This document shows, one piece after another, positions 45,411-53,788 of a stretch of 64,000 bases of DNA. The notes beneath the pieces were generated by a model. It made no database searches. It was not told the origin of the DNA and worked only from the letters and a program-made list of their open reading frames with translations. How positions within the stretch are numbered: the stretch's first letter is position 1; the number at the start of each line of letters is the position of its first letter. The stretch is from assembly GCA_019217005.1 (NCBI GenBank), contig JAHBNG010000041.1:43806-107805 (forward strand), in the 5' to 3' direction. Origin of the DNA: Chloroflexi bacterium TSY (GTDB lineage Bacteria; Chloroflexota; Anaerolineae; Caldilineales; Caldilineaceae). The translations under genes and the position numbers were made by a program.

Positions 45411-46921
45411 GAATCAATCCAGTCAAATGTCCGCGTGACAGCTTTCTGCCAGCCCGCAAATCCCGCTTCTCGCTCTGATTCGTTAATCCGTGAATCCCAT
45501 TGGCGATCTATTTGCCAATTTGCGCGTAGACTTTCCTTGTCTTCCCAAAATCCAATTGCAAGACCAGCCGCATACGCTGCTCCCAAACTGGTTGTTTCGG
45601 CTACCTTTGGACGAATCACCGTGGTGCCGAGTATATCTGCTTGTCGCTGCATCAAAAAATTGTTCACTGTGGCACCGCCATCAACCTTTAGAGCCTGCAA
45701 AGAAACACCACTATCTGCATACATCGCATCCAGAACCTCTCGGGTTTGATAACAGATTGACTCCAAGGCAGCACGCACTATGTGTGCTCGATTGACATAT
45801 CGAGTGAGACCAACAAGTACACCACGCGCATCACTGCGCCAATGGGGGGCAAATAGACCGCTAAATGCTGGAACCAAATAGCAACCGCCCGTGTCTTCAA
45901 CGCTGGCTGCAATTTCTTCGGTTTCGTTTGCATGATCAATTAAATTCAGATTGTCACGGAGCCATTGTATAGTTGCACCTGCCATGGCGATTGAGCCTTC
46001 AAGAGCATAGATAGTTGGTTCATTTTTCATTTGGTAACAGACTGTCGTCAATAGCCCATTGTTGCTGCGAACAATATCAGTCCCAGTGTTTAAGATCATA
46101 AAACAGCCAGTTCCGTAGGTGTTTTTTGCTTCACCGGGGCGAAAGCAAGTTTGTCCAACTGTCGCAGCCTGTTGATCACCCAAATTGCCACAAATAGGAA
46201 TTTCGCCATCAAATGGCCCGGTGAGCAACGTTTTGCCATAAAAAGTTGGATCACTACTTGGCCGAATCTGGGGTAACATCTCTTTGGGAATATCGAGAAT
46301 CTCTAACAATTCATCATCCCATGCAAGCGTTTCCAGGTCCATGAGCATTGTGCGGCTAGCATTCGTTGGGTCGGTGATATGTTCTCCACTCGCCGTGCCG
46401 CCAGTCAAATGCCAAATAAGCCACGTATCGACTGTACCAAAGAGCAAATCGCCTGCCCGAGCTGCTTCTTTTGCCCCCTCAACATTGTCTAGAATCCAGC
46501 GAATTTTGGGTCCTGCAAAGTAGGTCGCAAGAGGCAAACCCGTTCGATGATAAAAAAGCTCTCCCTTGCCTAACGCTTCGAGTTGTTTGCATATTTTGTC
46601 TGTACGCAAATCTTGCCAAACAATCGCATTATAAACGGGCTGACCAGTTCGTCTATTCCAGACGATGGTGGTTTCACGTTGATTTGTGACGCCGATCGCC
46701 GCTACATTAGATGCCGATACACCTGCATTGGTTAATGTCGATTCAATGACTTGGCAGCTGCGTTCCCAAATTTCATTTGGATCATGTTCGACCCAACCGC
46801 TCTGCGGAAAGATCTGTTTATGCTCACGTTGATCAAATGCGACAATTTGACCTGATTGATCAAAAAGCATAAAACGCGTACTGGTTGTTCCGGAATCGAT
46901 TGCACCAACATATTGCCCCAT
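45407..46921 (-). CDS. glpK: glycerol kinase
   Basis: ATP-dependent kinase making glycerol 3-phosphate. 504 residues, normal length. Family marks: [16 protein letters not shown] at the N-terminus, [48 protein letters not shown], and [13 protein letters not shown] with QRQADILG near the end. The usual HPr-phosphorylated His of Firmicutes GlpK (in the H-x-x-x region after residue 230) was not checked against a model. Sandwiched between dhaL and dhaM, so glycerol and dihydroxyacetone use are co-expressed. Confidence 0.94.
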   Translation of the reverse strand: MGQYVGAIDSGTTSTRFMLFDQSGQIVAFDQREHKQIFPQSGWVEHDPNEIWERSCQVIESTLTNAGVSASNVAAIGVTNQRETTIVWNRRTGQPVYNAIVWQDLRTDKICKQLEALGKGELFYHRTGLPLATYFAGPKIRWILDNVEGAKEAARAGDLLFGTVDTWLIWHLTGGTASGEHITDPTNASRTMLMDLETLAWDDELLEILDIPKEMLPQIRPSSDPTFYGKTLLTGPFDGEIPICGNLGDQQAATVGQTCFRPGEAKNTYGTGCFMILNTGTDIVRSNNGLLTTVCYQMKNEPTIYALEGSIAMAGATIQWLRDNLNLIDHANETEEIAASVEDTGGCYLVPAFSGLFAPHWRSDARGVLVGLTRYVNRAHIVRAALESICYQTREVLDAMYADSGVSLQALKVDGGATVNNFLMQRQADILGTTVIRPKVAETTSLGAAYAAGLAIGFWEDKESLRANWQIDRQWDSRINESEREAGFAGWQKAVTRTFDWIDS

Positions 46922-46949
46922 GAGCTAAATCTATCCTTTTCGTTGCATA

Positions 46950-47040
46950 CCGCACTAGCTTCACAAATTACCAATAAATTCGGCTGTTCTGCTCGATTGA
47001 GAACGGTCAAAATTGTTTTAGATTTGTGACAGTGCTCAGG
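46950..47040 (+). repeat. 90-bp inverted-repeat element family R8, copy 1
   Basis: Begins CCGCACTAGCTT and ends GTGACAGTGCTCAG. Matches 51453-51543 along its whole length (shared AATAAATT, CTGTTC/TTGTTC, CGGTCAAA and TTTTA blocks). The ends can pair through GCACT and the AATAAATT / AATTNTTTT arms. Lies in the 142-bp gap between dhaL and glpK. Confidence 0.8.
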
Positions 47041-47063
47041 ATAACGTAAGCATCTTGCTCGCC

Positions 47064-47789
47064 TTATACTGCACGATCTATACCGAACGAATGAATAGCA
47101 ACATCAAAAAGATAAAAGGTACTGGTTGCGCCTGGATCTTGATGACCAATTGAACGTGGTCCCAAGTAACTCGCGCGTCCCTTTGTTGCTTCCAATTCAA
47201 TTGTTCGCTCCATTCCTTTTTTCGCAGCTTGTTGAGCATTCATAAAAGCTGTCACAACAGAAAGGTTTTTTGCAAACGCCACCTCTAGAGCAATAATGGC
47301 AGGTTCCATGGCATCGATCATCGTCTTTTCGCCAACTTTCGCTTTTCCTCGCTGTTTTACGCCTTCTAAGCCAGCTCGAAAAATTTTCGCCACTTGCTCT
47401 AGATCGAGTATATCATCAGCCAAATCCGTCAGGTGGTCGCTTTCTGGGTGATTGTGCGACTCATGAACTTTTTCTACACGGTTGTGCGATTGTGCCGCAC
47501 ACTTGGCGGCATGAAGAAAAAATGAACCATAGAGCGCACCGGCTGCCCCACCAATCCCATTGATAAGCGTCATGGCTGCAGTCCGCAATAGGATGCTGGC
47601 ATCTGAAAATGTCGTATCCCAGCCTATGCGCTGGCGCAATCTTTCTGCACCCCGCTGCATATTGACACCATGGTCTGCATCACCGATGGCTGCATCAAGA
47701 CGAGTCAATGTTGCCTCTTCTTCAATCAATCTTTGGGCATATAAAAGTAGCCAGTGTTGTAATTGATTTATTGTAATGTGCTGGCTCAT
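47064..47789 (-). CDS. dhaL: dihydroxyacetone kinase ADP-binding subunit DhaL
   Basis: 241 residues; binds ADP as a permanent cofactor and is rephosphorylated by DhaM. The metal-binding Asp cluster is in LDAAIGDADHGVNMQRGAE. GIGGAAGALYGSFFLHAA and AKVGEKTMIDAMEPAI are the other conserved blocks, and LGPRSIGHQDPGATS closes the fold. A His/Glu-rich loop (residues 100-118) is longer than usual. 194 bp separate it from dhaK; that gap carries TCATTCTCGAGCAAAGC, a fragment of repeat R9, but no gene. Confidence 0.92.
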   Translation of the reverse strand: MSQHITINQLQHWLLLYAQRLIEEEATLTRLDAAIGDADHGVNMQRGAERLRQRIGWDTTFSDASILLRTAAMTLINGIGGAAGALYGSFFLHAAKCAAQSHNRVEKVHESHNHPESDHLTDLADDILDLEQVAKIFRAGLEGVKQRGKAKVGEKTMIDAMEPAIIALEVAFAKNLSVVTAFMNAQQAAKKGMERTIELEATKGRASYLGPRSIGHQDPGATSTFYLFDVAIHSFGIDRAV

Positions 47790-47983
47790 AAACCACTATT
47801 TGTTTGGCCTGCAATTGTGCAGAACACATCCATGTCATTCTCGAGCAAAGCAAAGACATATTCCTTCAAAGACTCAGGACGGACTCTGTTAAGTGACAGG
47901 CCTTGCGCTAGCAGAATCGAAGGAATCTATCGATGGGTAATTGAATTCCGAATCCTCAGAGTTTTGTTTTTGGGTTATCCGAG

Positions 47984-48970
47984 CTACCACCATAATGTTG
48001 GTGTATGAACTGGCGCATCCCACAACATGAGTAACTCAGGATCAACACGGAGCAAGGTAAGCGCACATCCTGCCATTTCAAGGCTTGTGATATAATTGCC
48101 AATCAACTGCTGTTCGATCTGGATTCCACGAGCTTCAAGTATCTGATGCAAAGAGCGGTAGACGATATATAATTCCTGTTGGGGGGTGCCCCCAAGACCA
48201 CTGACAAGCGCAAGAACACGGTCCCCGTTCGATAGACCCAAGTCATCGATAATTGGTTGCAAAAGCTGTTCGACAACATCATTTGCTCCTCTGAGCGGCA
48301 TACGTCGACGCCCTCGCTCGCCATGAATACCGACACCGAACTCCATCTGATCCTCGGGAATTTCAAACGCTGGGAAACCAACATTTGGCGAGATGCAGCT
48401 GGTTAATGCGACGCCCATGCTACGTGCATGGTGGTTGACCCGTCTTGCAATTTCTGCAACTTGCTCAAGCGAACGTCCACTTTCTGCGGCTGCCCCTGCA
48501 ATTTTCTCGACCATAATTGCGGCACCTAATCCGCGCCGTTGAGAGACTGTATCAACGGCGACATCGTCGTTGACAAGCACGGAATCAACTTGAATCCCCT
48601 CTTCGACAATAAACTCCATGGCCATTTCCATGTTGAGCACACCGCCAGCGTGATTTTTCATGACGTAAAGAACACCTGCATTGCCTTCAACCTCTTTGGT
48701 TGCCGCAATATATTGTTCGACAGTTGGACTCGTAAATACGTCGCCTAGACAGGCCGCATCAAGCATCCCTTCTCCAACGTATCCTACATTGAGTGGTTCA
48801 TGACCGCTTCCGCTTCCGCTGACAATAGCAACCTTATTTGCTACAGGTGCATCAGCACGATAAACAAATCTTGGATTGTAACAGACTCGCAGTAAGTGTT
48901 TGTGCGCAAACTCCAAACCCTGCAGGCTTTCGGTGACCGCGTCCCCTGGATCATTGATGAGTTTTTGCAT
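47984..48970 (-). CDS. dhaK: dihydroxyacetone kinase substrate-binding subunit DhaK
   Basis: 328 residues. GSGSGHEPLNVGYVGEG carries the catalytic His; GVGIHGERGRRRM carries the His that forms the hemiaminal with dihydroxyacetone. MQKLINDPGDAV is the usual DhaK start; a TTG 27 nt upstream is the other option and no strong ribosome binding site decides. First gene of the cluster dhaK-dhaL-glpK-dhaM-HPr-EI-glpD, so the promoter should lie between 48971 and about 49260. It differs clearly from the DhaK-like protein at 11 kb, which has shifted metal/substrate loops. Confidence 0.93.
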   Translation of the reverse strand: MQKLINDPGDAVTESLQGLEFAHKHLLRVCYNPRFVYRADAPVANKVAIVSGSGSGHEPLNVGYVGEGMLDAACLGDVFTSPTVEQYIAATKEVEGNAGVLYVMKNHAGGVLNMEMAMEFIVEEGIQVDSVLVNDDVAVDTVSQRRGLGAAIMVEKIAGAAAESGRSLEQVAEIARRVNHHARSMGVALTSCISPNVGFPAFEIPEDQMEFGVGIHGERGRRRMPLRGANDVVEQLLQPIIDDLGLSNGDRVLALVSGLGGTPQQELYIVYRSLHQILEARGIQIEQQLIGNYITSLEMAGCALTLLRVDPELLMLWDAPVHTPTLWW

Positions 48971-49262
48971 GGCGTTTAGCAATGCTTCCGAATACAACGA
49001 TTAAACATAACGATTAAACATAACGAAGATAAACTGCTCCTGACAATTTATCGTCTATGCATTGTAGCCTTTTTTGTATCAATATTCAAACCCAATCTAG
49101 CCTGTATATTCTTCTACAGGTCAGTCAAGTTTCAAACTCAACTGAACCGGTGCCTATTTTGACCCTGACTTACATGCTGACATATAATTCGTGACGCCTA
49201 GATTTTCTATTATGCGTTTAGATTCATGATCTGTTCAGGATTATGATTATACTCCGCTTGTG

Positions 49263-49312
49263 ATGAAAACATTTCTATAGCTTTACCAGATAACGCAAAA
49301 CCATGTTTTCAT
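49263..49312. repeat. palindromic repeat family R6, copy 2
   Basis: ATGAAAACATTTCTATAGC opposite GCAAAACCATGTTTTCAT, with TTTACCAGATAA between. Lies between the divergent dhaK and prs genes, 43 bp before the prs start, where it could affect either promoter. Confidence 0.78.
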
Positions 49313-49354
49313 ACAGGTATCAAATTAGATTGAATAGAAAGATGCTTTGACTTT

Positions 49355-50311
49355 ATGGCTGAATCGTATCATCCTCTGCGAATTTTTGCCGGTTCCGCTC
49401 ATCCCAAATTAGCAGCAGAGATTGCTCAACTCTTGGATGTTGAACTGGGCAAAGCCACAGTCAAATATCTGCCTGATAGCGAAATCCATATCATGGTCGA
49501 CGAAGTTGTACGTGACCAGGATATTTTTCTAGTTCAGCCTTGTTGTCGGCCTGTTAATGACCATTTGATGGAGTTATTACTCTATATTGATGCTTTGCGG
49601 CGAGCGAGCGCTCATAGCGTCAGCGTCGTTATACCCTACTTCCCCTATGCACGCCAGGAGCGTATGTCAAAGGGTCGAGAAGCAATCAGCGCACGTGTCA
49701 TTGCCAATATGCTTGAACAACAAGGTGCGCGTCGGGTGATTTTTGTGGATATCCACGCACCTGCAATTCAGGGTTTTTTCAATATCCCCGTTGACCCATT
49801 GACGGCAATTGGGCATCTGGCTGACTACTTTCGCCAACCCAAGTTCGAAAATGCCGCAATTGTCAGTCCTGATGTCGGCCGTGCCAGTATGGCACACCGC
49901 TATGCCGAGCATCTTAATCTACCTCTTGTTGTCATGCATAAACGGCGCACGAGCTTTAGCCATGCAGAGACGACCCACGTTGTTGGTGATATTGAAGGGC
50001 GACGCCCAATTATTATTGATGATGTCATGGCTGGTGGTAGCGTCTTAAAGCAGGTTGATGCACTTTTTGAACAAGGAGCCGTTGGTAAGGCTTGTTTCTC
50101 TGTGACACACCCTGTATTATTGCCGTCAGCTTTGGAGATTTTGAATAGCGACAATCGGATCGAAAAGCTAATTGTCACAAATACAATTCCGGTTCCTAAT
50201 GAGCCAAACTATCGCAAAGTTGAGGTGCTTTCAATTGCCCCATTATTATCAGATATTATCTATCGTATATACCGCGGTCATAGTATTTCGGAAAAACTGA
50301 TACTACCCTGA
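49355..50311 (+). CDS. prs: ribose-phosphate pyrophosphokinase
   Basis: Makes PRPP from ribose 5-phosphate and ATP for nucleotide and NAD synthesis. 318 residues. Conserved sites: [12 protein letters not shown] near the N-terminus, [20 protein letters not shown] (ATP loop), [15 protein letters not shown] (metal-binding His), [12 protein letters not shown] (flexible catalytic loop) and the PRPP loop [13 protein letters not shown]. In classical enzymes that loop reads DDMIDTGGT; Ala-Gly-Gly-Ser here is a mild variant. No strong ribosome binding site is seen before the ATG. Confidence 0.93.
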   Translation: MAESYHPLRIFAGSAHPKLAAEIAQLLDVELGKATVKYLPDSEIHIMVDEVVRDQDIFLVQPCCRPVNDHLMELLLYIDALRRASAHSVSVVIPYFPYARQERMSKGREAISARVIANMLEQQGARRVIFVDIHAPAIQGFFNIPVDPLTAIGHLADYFRQPKFENAAIVSPDVGRASMAHRYAEHLNLPLVVMHKRRTSFSHAETTHVVGDIEGRRPIIIDDVMAGGSVLKQVDALFEQGAVGKACFSVTHPVLLPSALEILNSDNRIEKLIVTNTIPVPNEPNYRKVEVLSIAPLLSDIIYRIYRGHSISEKLILP

Positions 50312-50342
50312 TATAAACGAGGCTACGTGTGAAAACATGATT

Positions 50343-50453
50343 TAAGGCTTTTCCAACAATTTGAATCCCTAATTTGAGCTGGAAAAGCTCAAGCCATTCC
50401 AGAGAAATTGGCTTGGCAAGTTAGGGATTTATTTCTCTGGAATGGCCTAACCT
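50343..50453. repeat. R7 element, copy 1
   Basis: AAGGCTTTTCCAAC at the left, TTTCTCTGGAATGGCCTA at the right, with inner stem AGCTGGAAAAGCT and CCATTCCAGAGAAA. The same layout occurs at 58097-58206. Lies 30 bp past the prs stop. Confidence 0.75.
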
Positions 50454-50468
50454 CGACTGATAAAACGA

Positions 50469-50543
50469 GTGTGTACCACAAAGTGCGTAAATGAACACTG
50501 CTCAGTCAGAGAACCGCTACATTTACATACTTTGGGACACACC
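50469..50543 (+). repeat. palindromic repeat family R5, copy 3
   Basis: GTGTGTACCACAAAGTGCGT opposite ACTTTGGGACACACC, core CTCAGTCAGAGAACCG. Same length as the copy at 38559, opposite orientation. Confidence 0.82.
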
Positions 50544-50601
50544 CCTGATAAACTGCTGGAAAATCATGTTTTCGCCATAACTGTAGCAATCAAAGCCGTA
50601 G

Positions 50602-50871
50602 TATCAGTCGATCCAAATTTCCTTGGAGGAGGCGTTCTTTCACGTCGGATAAGTAGAGTAGAGCCGCATGAGAGATTACACGCAGTAAGATTTCTCAGAG
50701 GTAGAGCGTTCAAATGGCGAAAAAAGACGCAGTAGAGATTCTCGAACCATTTGGCACGCTCGAATCTGTTCAGACTAAGAAATGCAGGATTATGTCTACT
50801 ACGTGTAAGAGAGAATGCTGCTCCTTACACGTCGACCCCACGGATATCAGACACATTTTGGATCGACTGAG
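50602..50871. repeat. long inverted-repeat element family R3, copy 2
   Basis: Bounded by ATCAGTCGATCCAAATTT and CATTTTGGATCGACTGAG. Inner inverted motifs GATTACACGCAGTA and TACTACGTGTAAGAGAGAA match the inner arms of 13401-13698, in reverse order. It ends 31 bp before the bactofilin start and has fused a spurious 63-codon extension to it. Confidence 0.75.
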
Positions 50872-50902
50872 TACAGACAGATTGACGAGTTGGAGAAACA
50901 AG

Positions 50903-51358
50903 ATGTTTGGACGCTCGCAAAGACCAGAGCATGATGCGATTGAAGTGATCATCGGCCCACGAGCAACTTTCTCAGGAAATTTGAAGTGCGATGCAAGTAT
51001 TCGTATTGATGGTGCCGCAGATGGGGGGCATATTGAGACCCCCGCAAATATCATTTTGACAGAGCTCGCACGTGTTCAGTGTGACATTACTGCTAAGACA
51101 GTGAGTATTCGTGGTGTATTCCAGGGGACGATTCGTGCAGATCGAGTTGAACTATTGGAAGGATGTCAAATTTATGGTGCTTTACACGTGAATACATTTT
51201 TCATGGATGAAGGGGTACTATTACAGGCAGAACTAAACATTCAGGGTTCTCCGACTGACGATACGATTGAAGCCCCACGGCCTGAATTGACTTCTGCAAC
51301 CACATCTACACAAAGTTCGATTCCGATTGTTCGTTCGCCTCGAGGAGCACAATCTTAA
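50903..51358 (+). CDS. bactofilin (polymer-forming cytoskeletal protein)
   Basis: 151 residues. The central 100 residues have the short beta-helical repeats of bactofilins ([20 protein letters not shown], then [14 protein letters not shown] and [20 protein letters not shown]), flanked by flexible, Pro/Thr-rich ends. Such proteins self-assemble into filaments at the membrane and shape the cell or anchor envelope enzymes. Start [11 protein letters not shown] is chosen because the upstream open frame belongs to repeat R3. No clear operon partner. Confidence 0.85.
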   Translation: MFGRSQRPEHDAIEVIIGPRATFSGNLKCDASIRIDGAADGGHIETPANIILTELARVQCDITAKTVSIRGVFQGTIRADRVELLEGCQIYGALHVNTFFMDEGVLLQAELNIQGSPTDDTIEAPRPELTSATTSTQSSIPIVRSPRGAQS

Positions 51359-51377
51359 ATCGTCATTCAAATTCATT

Positions 51378-51443
51378 ATCAGTAGACTGCAATCGTGTCA
51401 TTCTCGAGCAAAGCGAAGAATCTAAAGATTGCGGTCTCTGATT
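51378..51443. repeat. hairpin repeat family R9, copy 1
   Basis: ATCAGTAGACTGCAATCG pairs with GATTGCGGTCTCTGAT around CATTCTCGAGCAAAGCGAAG. Nearly identical to 52145-52212. Downstream of the bactofilin gene by 20 bp; may serve as its transcript end. Confidence 0.82.
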
Positions 51444-51452
51444 CTATTTACA

Positions 51453-51543
51453 CCGCACTAGCTTGTAACTTTAAAATAAATTACGATTGTTCAACTCGAT
51501 CGAAATCGGTCAAATTTATTTTAAACTTATGACAGTGCTCAGT
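51453..51543 (+). repeat. 90-bp inverted-repeat element family R8, copy 2
   Basis: CCGCACTAGCTTGTAACTTT then AAAATAAATT at the left; AAATTTATTTTAAACTTAT then GACAGTGCTCAG at the right. The arms pair over about 30 bp, better preserved than in the copy at 46950. It occupies the region just before tpx and may contain or replace its promoter. Confidence 0.82.
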
Positions 51544-51568
51544 ATACAAAATAAATTAGGAGCAAAAA

Positions 51569-52081
51569 ATGGGTAGAAGCGTGACATTCCAAGGCGAAAC
51601 AACACTAGACGTTTCTGGTACGCCAATTGTTGTTGGTGAAAAAGCGCGAGAAGTTTCATTGTCGCAAGATCTAGGTTCTCCATTTAACTTACTTGGTGAT
51701 ACAGCAGGTCAAGTTCGTTTAGTGAGTGTTGTTCACAGCATTGATACAGGTGTTTGCGATGCACAGACGCGACGGATGAACGAAGAAGCCGCCAAATTAG
51801 GTGACAATGTGGCAGTGCTGACGGTCAGTGCCGATTTGCCGCCAGCCCAGGCACGTTGGTGTGGTGCTGCTGGTGTTGAAAATGTCAAAATGCTCTCCGA
51901 TCATGCTGATATGGCCTTTGGACAAGCATATGGTACTCATATTGACGCGTTACGGCTTGATGCACGATCAATTTTTATTATTGACGCTGAAGATACCGTT
52001 CGATATGTGGAGTATGTCCCCGAGATTGTTCAACATCCCGACTACGATGCCGCTCTCGCTGCCTTGAAGGACGTTGTTTAA
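51569..52081 (+). CDS. tpx: thiol peroxidase (atypical 2-Cys peroxiredoxin)
   Basis: 170 residues. The peroxidatic Cys is in VVHSIDTGVCDAQTRRM (usually P-S-I-D-T-x-V-C), the resolving Cys in PPAQARWCGAAGVENV, and LSDHADMAFGQAYG is the conserved follow-on. Reduces hydrogen peroxide and organic peroxides with thioredoxin. AGGAG lies 7 nt upstream of the ATG. Note His for Pro in the first motif, a change at the edge of the active site. A hairpin terminator follows. Confidence 0.92.
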   Translation: MGRSVTFQGETTLDVSGTPIVVGEKAREVSLSQDLGSPFNLLGDTAGQVRLVSVVHSIDTGVCDAQTRRMNEEAAKLGDNVAVLTVSADLPPAQARWCGAAGVENVKMLSDHADMAFGQAYGTHIDALRLDARSIFIIDAEDTVRYVEYVPEIVQHPDYDAALAALKDVV

Positions 52082-52106
52082 CCATTATCTTTACAAATAC
52101 AATCTT

Positions 52107-52136
52107 GAGCCTTAGCGCAATCTGTTGCTAAGGCTC
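52107..52136 (+). terminator. intrinsic terminator-like hairpin after tpx
   Basis: GAGCCTTAGC (52107-52116) pairs perfectly with GCTAAGGCTC (52127-52136) around a 10-nt loop and is followed by ATTT. 25 bp after the tpx stop. Confidence 0.75.
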
Positions 52137-52144
52137 ATTTCGAT

Positions 52145-52212
52145 CATCAGTAGACCGCAATCGTGTCATTTTCGAGCGGAGCGAAGAATCCAACGATTGC
52201 GGTTTACTGATT
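52145..52212. repeat. hairpin repeat family R9, copy 2
   Basis: ATCAGTAGACCGCAATCGT pairs with ACGATTGCGGTTTACTGAT; loop CATTTTCGAGCGGAGCGAAG. Stem better preserved than in copy 1. Ends 10 bp before plsY, so the hairpin would lie in its leader. Confidence 0.82.
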
Positions 52213-52222
52213 ATAAAGATTT

Positions 52223-52888
52223 ATGATCTGGATAGCCATACCCGTGGCCGCAATAATCGGATATTTGTTCGGTGCAGTACCTGTTGGGGTTCTGGTCTGC
52301 CGCATTTTTGGTGTTAATATCCTTCAGGAAGGTAGTGGACGGACAGGAACGACCAATGTGTGGCGTGCAGCTGGACTAAAAGCCGCAATCCCAACTCTAT
52401 TAGGTGATGCCCTCAAAGGCGCAATAGCCGTTCTTCTTGTCCGAAATCTGGTTCCACTCATCTTTCCTGATCCTTCTGTCATGAGTCCTGATGTAGCTTT
52501 CATACGTGTTACTATCTGGCGTTTAGCAGAAGCATTGGCGGGCGGCATGGCGATCATGGGTCATAATTGGTCCATTTTCCTTGGATTTCGCGGCGGTGCG
52601 GGCGGGGTTACATCAGCTGTAACAACGATGGCGTTAATGCCTATGGCAGGCGGTATCGTCTGGTTGGTTGGTGCCGGCCTCTATTGGTGGACGCGCATCG
52701 CTTCAGTCGCAACCTTTTCGGTGAGTCTGAGTGCATTTGTTGTCTTTCTGATGCTCAGCGTCAATGAGCGTGCACCCTGGCCTTATGTCATTTATGGTGT
52801 CATTGCACTAATTTCAGTCTTTATTGCGTTGCGTGACAATCGTGAAAAGCTCAAGGAAGGCAATGAACGAGTTATTACATTGTGGTAA
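52223..52888 (+). CDS. plsY: glycerol-3-phosphate acyltransferase PlsY
   Basis: Membrane enzyme that moves an acyl group from acyl-phosphate to glycerol 3-phosphate, the first step of phospholipid synthesis. 221 residues with about five membrane helices. The three family motifs are seen: EGSGRTGTTNVWRAAG, then GDALKGAIAVLL, and GHNWSIFLGFRGGAGGVTS (usually GHxFPVFLxFKGGKGVAT). The third motif has Arg-Gly-Gly-Ala-Gly in place of Lys-Gly-Gly-Lys-Gly, a noticeable deviation at the phosphate-binding loop. Confidence 0.87.
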   Translation: MIWIAIPVAAIIGYLFGAVPVGVLVCRIFGVNILQEGSGRTGTTNVWRAAGLKAAIPTLLGDALKGAIAVLLVRNLVPLIFPDPSVMSPDVAFIRVTIWRLAEALAGGMAIMGHNWSIFLGFRGGAGGVTSAVTTMALMPMAGGIVWLVGAGLYWWTRIASVATFSVSLSAFVVFLMLSVNERAPWPYVIYGVIALISVFIALRDNREKLKEGNERVITLW

Positions 52889-53050
52889 ATAGGTGTAGCT
52901 GTTTTCGTTGGCGGTCGGGCAATTGCTTAACTCTGGCTGTTTTGATTCGCCCCAATCGTTGGCGTGGCGCTAGGTGCTACACTTTATCCAGCCATTGGCA
53001 ATAGTGAAGATTGAGTGACGGTATTTGACATCAGCCCCTGAGCACTTGCG

Positions 53051-53788
53051 GTGAACGCACAAGCAGACAATCCCAAAATCCTACTCGTTGATGACGAAGC
53101 AGCAATCACTGAGAATCTTGCTCCTTTTTTGACACGAGCCGGTTTTACCGTTTCTGTTGCCAATGACGGGGTGATAGCCCTCGAACTAATTTCTTCGTAC
53201 CAACCTGATCTACTCGTGTTGGATGTGCTGATGCCGCGTCTTGATGGACGAGCTGTCTTGCGCCGCTTGCGTCAGGAAAACAATACCGTCCCCATCATTC
53301 TCCTGACACAGGTCGGCGAATCCGTCGAACGTGCAATGGCGCTGGAAGAAGGGGCGGACGACTACCTCAATAAACCCTTTGACCCACATGAACTAGTCGC
53401 CCGGATTCGAGCTGTTTTGCGGCGTGCTCAACCAGGTGTACAACCATTGACAACAGCGCAGCAACTGGTCAGTGGTCCGCTCATGCTTGATCGTACCTCC
53501 CAACGTGTCTATCTCAATCAAAAAGAACTTACGCTGACACCCAAAGCCACCATGCTGCTGGCTTACCTGATGACCCATCCCGATGAATTGATGACGCGTG
53601 ACCGACTTCTCGATGCGGTCTGGGGATGGGATTATCCGGCTGGCACACGAACCGTCGATACTCGGATTGCAGAGCTAAGGCGCGCCATAGGCGATGATTC
53701 GACAGAACCACGATTCATCGAAACAGTTCCCGGTCAGGGATATCGCTTTGTGGCTTCAGTCACATCTCATACGGAGAGCAATCGGTGA
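53051..53788 (+). CDS. OmpR/PhoB-type response regulator
   Basis: 245 residues; GTG start. Receiver domain at residues 8-120 with acidic pair LLVDDEAA, phospho-acceptor Asp in LLVLDVLMPRLDG and the conserved Lys in DYLNKPFDPHEL. A winged-helix DNA-binding domain follows (LTLTPKATMLLAYLMTHPDE; GTRTVDTRIAELRRAIG). Its stop overlaps the kinase start. Target genes not evident; the lipoprotein gene downstream is a candidate by position only. Confidence 0.92.
   Translation: MNAQADNPKILLVDDEAAITENLAPFLTRAGFTVSVANDGVIALELISSYQPDLLVLDVLMPRLDGRAVLRRLRQENNTVPIILLTQVGESVERAMALEEGADDYLNKPFDPHELVARIRAVLRRAQPGVQPLTTAQQLVSGPLMLDRTSQRVYLNQKELTLTPKATMLLAYLMTHPDELMTRDRLLDAVWGWDYPAGTRTVDTRIAELRRAIGDDSTEPRFIETVPGQGYRFVASVTSHTESNR

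Larger units (their letters stand above)
50331..50573. repeat. R6 element (copy 4) split by R7 and R5 elements
   Basis: The arms GTGAAAACATGATTT (from 50331) and AAATCATGTTTTCGCC (to 50573) are those of an R6 palindrome but stand 240 bp apart. Between them lie an R7 element (50343-50453) and an R5 element (50469-50543). The simplest reading is successive insertion of R7 and R5 into an R6 copy. Confidence 0.7.

Noticed and set aside
52889..53050. Short frame ending in ATLYPAIGNSED before the response regulator
   Set aside because: About 20 codons after an upstream stop, with no start signal; too short to call a gene remnant.
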